From JAYQUR01 sp038133505 (GTDB lineage Bacteria; Pseudomonadota; Alphaproteobacteria; MPNO01; UBA830): 15,361 nt of DNA. Below are positions 14,252 through 15,361 of the stretch, piece by piece. The notes under the pieces were generated by a model that was given only the letters and a program-made list of their open reading frames with translations, was not told the origin of the DNA and ran no database searches. Every line of letters begins with the position of its first letter. The first letter of the stretch is position 1. The position numbers and the translations under genes were made by a program. Location of the stretch: positions 1 through 15,361 of the forward strand of contig JAYPTI010000078.1 of assembly GCA_038133505.1 (NCBI GenBank). Direction: 5' to 3'.

Positions 14252-14911
14252 ATGAACTTCAGGGCTTTGGCGGCCGCGGCGGCGCTGTGCGCGTTGTCGG
14301 CGACCGGCGCGCGTGCGGCGATCATTACGCAGACGATCGATTTCACGTTCTCCAACTTCGCCGAGAACGGCTCCGGCAATCCTGCAACGTACGATCAAGT
14401 GTCGGGCACGGTGTCGTTCACGTTCGACGACGCGATGACCACGAGCATCTTCGGTCAGTCGGTCGACTCGATCAGCTTCACCGCGCCGTCGGGCGTATTC
14501 CAGGACAGCGACGTCCGTTTCGATCTCGTCGTCGGGGCCGATATCGCCGCGACCCGCATCGCCCTGTTCGGGACCGACGCCGGATCGCAAAACCTCGAAT
14601 ACGATCTCTACCTCTATCAGCAGGAACTGCCGGTTCGGCTCATCGAGCAGTTCGACTTTTTCATTCAGATCGCGTCTGTCGAGACGCTCGGCGCGGAATT
14701 CGATACCACGGCGGGCGCTGCGATCGGCGCGCTGATGAGTTATTCCAATTACGAGGGCGCGGGCTTCCCGTATTATGTATGCCGCGACGAGACGCTCGTC
14801 AGCACGACCCAGACCGAAACCGGTTCGGCGGTTCCCGAACCGGCGTCGCTCGGCATCATGGGGTTCGCGCTGCCGGCGTTGGGCGTCGCACGCCGCCGGA
14901 AGTCTTGCTGA
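14252..14911 (+). CDS. PEP-CTERM sorting-domain exported protein
   Basis: 219 aa. The N-terminus is a clear signal peptide: MNFR, a long Ala/Leu core and a predicted cleavage after ARA near residue 22. The mature middle is rich in Thr, Ser, Asp and Phe with beta-like strands and matches no enzyme motif I recognise. The C-terminus is a PEP-CTERM signal: Val-Pro-Glu-Pro-Ala at 194-198, a hydrophobic segment GIMGFALPALG and the basic tail ARRRKSC. Such proteins are processed by an exosortase (EpsH/XrtA family) and linked to exopolysaccharide or the cell surface. No exosortase or polysaccharide gene is in this window. GGTAGGTAAG precedes the ATG. It has lower GC and more AT-rich codons than its neighbours, which is common for surface proteins. 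The exact function is unknown. Confidence 0.9.
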   Translation: MNFRALAAAAALCALSATGARAAIITQTIDFTFSNFAENGSGNPATYDQVSGTVSFTFDDAMTTSIFGQSVDSISFTAPSGVFQDSDVRFDLVVGADIAATRIALFGTDAGSQNLEYDLYLYQQELPVRLIEQFDFFIQIASVETLGAEFDTTAGAAIGALMSYSNYEGAGFPYYVCRDETLVSTTQTETGSAVPEPASLGIMGFALPALGVARRRKSC

Positions 14912-14917
14912 CGGGCG

Positions 14918-14935
14918 TTTCCGCGTAAGCGGAAA
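14918..14935 (+). terminator. Possible terminator hairpin after the PEP-CTERM gene
   Basis: TTTCCGC (14918-14924), loop GTAA and GCGGAAA (14929-14935) form a perfect 7-bp stem capped by a GNRA-type tetraloop, starting 6 bases after the stop codon. No T-run follows, so it may instead stabilise the mRNA 3' end or act as an attenuating hairpin. Confidence 0.4.
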
Positions 14936-14989
14936 TAGAACGGAACGCGCGCTCGCAGGCGGCCCTCTCCCCGGCTGCTCAAGCGCCGG

Positions 14990-15361
14990 TCAGAGACGTT
15001 TCTTGACCGCGGACTGCAACACGCGCGCCCAGCCGGAGAATCCGAGAGCCCCGGCGCGCGATGCAATCGTATCGACGTCTGCGGCGTCTCCGCTTTCCAG
15101 CCACGACGCAAGCGCGTCCGCTCCGTCGGCCGTCAGATCGCACCATGGCAACGGTTCTTCGGTGAACGCGTCCCGCAGCGCTGTCGCGTAGCGCCGCGCT
15201 TCGTTCGGCCATTGCCGCGCGGCGGCCGTCAGCGCGGCGTCGCGTTAGAACAAAAGCGGATTATTGGAGACGCAGCCCGACGCGATGATGTCCTCGGCTT
15301 CCGCCAGGATCCGGCGACATTCGTCTTCGTCGCCGGCACTGCGCGCGGTGGCCCCGAGAGC
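14990..15361 (-). pseudogene. C-terminal end of an adenylate/guanylate cyclase-type TPR protein with an in-frame stop
   Basis: On the minus strand a frame enters at 15361 and runs to TGA at 14992-14990 (124 codons), broken once by TAA at 15247-15245. Before the stop it reads AEAEDIIASGCVSNNPLLF; after it, RDAALTAAARQWPNEARRYA, then FTEEPLPWCDL and a helical tail ending VKKRL. The pattern SNNxLLF-Y-RDA and EPLPW with an aromatic/acidic follow-up is, from memory, the C-terminal TPR-like end of class III adenylate/guanylate cyclases that carry an AAA-ATPase and TPR region. A Tyr is expected exactly where TAA stands, so TAC or TAT to TAA is likely. The rest of the gene lies beyond the window. It may be a true nonsense mutation, a sequencing error, or suppressed. 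The pattern-level family call is moderate. Confidence 0.6.

Noticed and set aside
14979..15212. A 77-codon minus-strand frame starting with ATG at 15212
   Set aside because: Its translation is Arg-rich without motifs; the overlapping frame ending at 14990 reads as a conserved protein tail on both sides of a single stop.
1..15361. Mobile element, defence system or CRISPR array
   Set aside because: No transposase, integrase, phage gene, nuclease-helicase cluster or regularly spaced repeats were found. The content is mostly core metabolism and housekeeping.

Overview
This is a GC-rich chromosomal segment from an alphaproteobacterium. The strongest lineage markers are two adjacent small genes, a DUF1244 protein and GapR (DUF2312), both typical of Alphaproteobacteria. 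Pyruvate kinase, the MOFRL-type glycerate kinase and GlcE/GlcF are also of the type common in that class. A run of ten N, one internally deleted gene and one gene with an in-frame stop suggest a draft, possibly metagenome-derived, assembly. No rRNA, tRNA, CRISPR array, transposase or phage gene was seen.

Layout, left to right. (1) 1-2106, plus strand: the 3' end of glcE, then glcF, then an exported TPR protein. (2) 2131-6642, minus strand: a tightly packed operon whose transcription order is EamA/DMT permease, glycerate 2-kinase (broken here), pyruvate kinase, and an NMT1/THI5-like binding protein. Start and stop codons overlap at two of its junctions. (3) 6779-7617, plus strand: DUF1244 gene and gapR, ending at a strong bidirectional terminator. 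The gapR leader carries a consensus DnaA box, a second near-match, two GANTC sites and a stem-loop. (4) 7623-8941, minus strand: a BON-domain lipoprotein followed by an atypical short-chain dehydrogenase. (5) 9081-10856, minus strand: a long-chain acyl-CoA synthetase, divergent from (6) 10924-14163, plus strand: an M3 oligoendopeptidase F and an ABC1/UbiB-type kinase whose 5' end is lost at the N gap beside a palindromic repeat. (7) 14252-14911, plus strand: a PEP-CTERM exported protein. (8) 14990-15361, minus strand: the C-terminal end of what looks like an adenylate/guanylate-cyclase TPR protein, interrupted by a stop codon.

How the genes may work together: glycolate oxidase makes glyoxylate. 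In the glycerate pathway glyoxylate is converted to glycerate by enzymes not in this window. Glycerate kinase then gives 2-phosphoglycerate, and pyruvate kinase acts after enolase. The two convergent blocks (1-1520 and 2131-6642) therefore look like the two ends of one C2-to-pyruvate route. In this assembly the glycerate kinase link is broken.

I did not find a clearly new multi-gene system. The items most worth a second look are the gapR control region, the predicted leaderless promoter of the EamA-gck-pyk operon, the SDR with Phe in place of the catalytic Tyr, the two broken genes, and the N gap in the ABC1 kinase gene.
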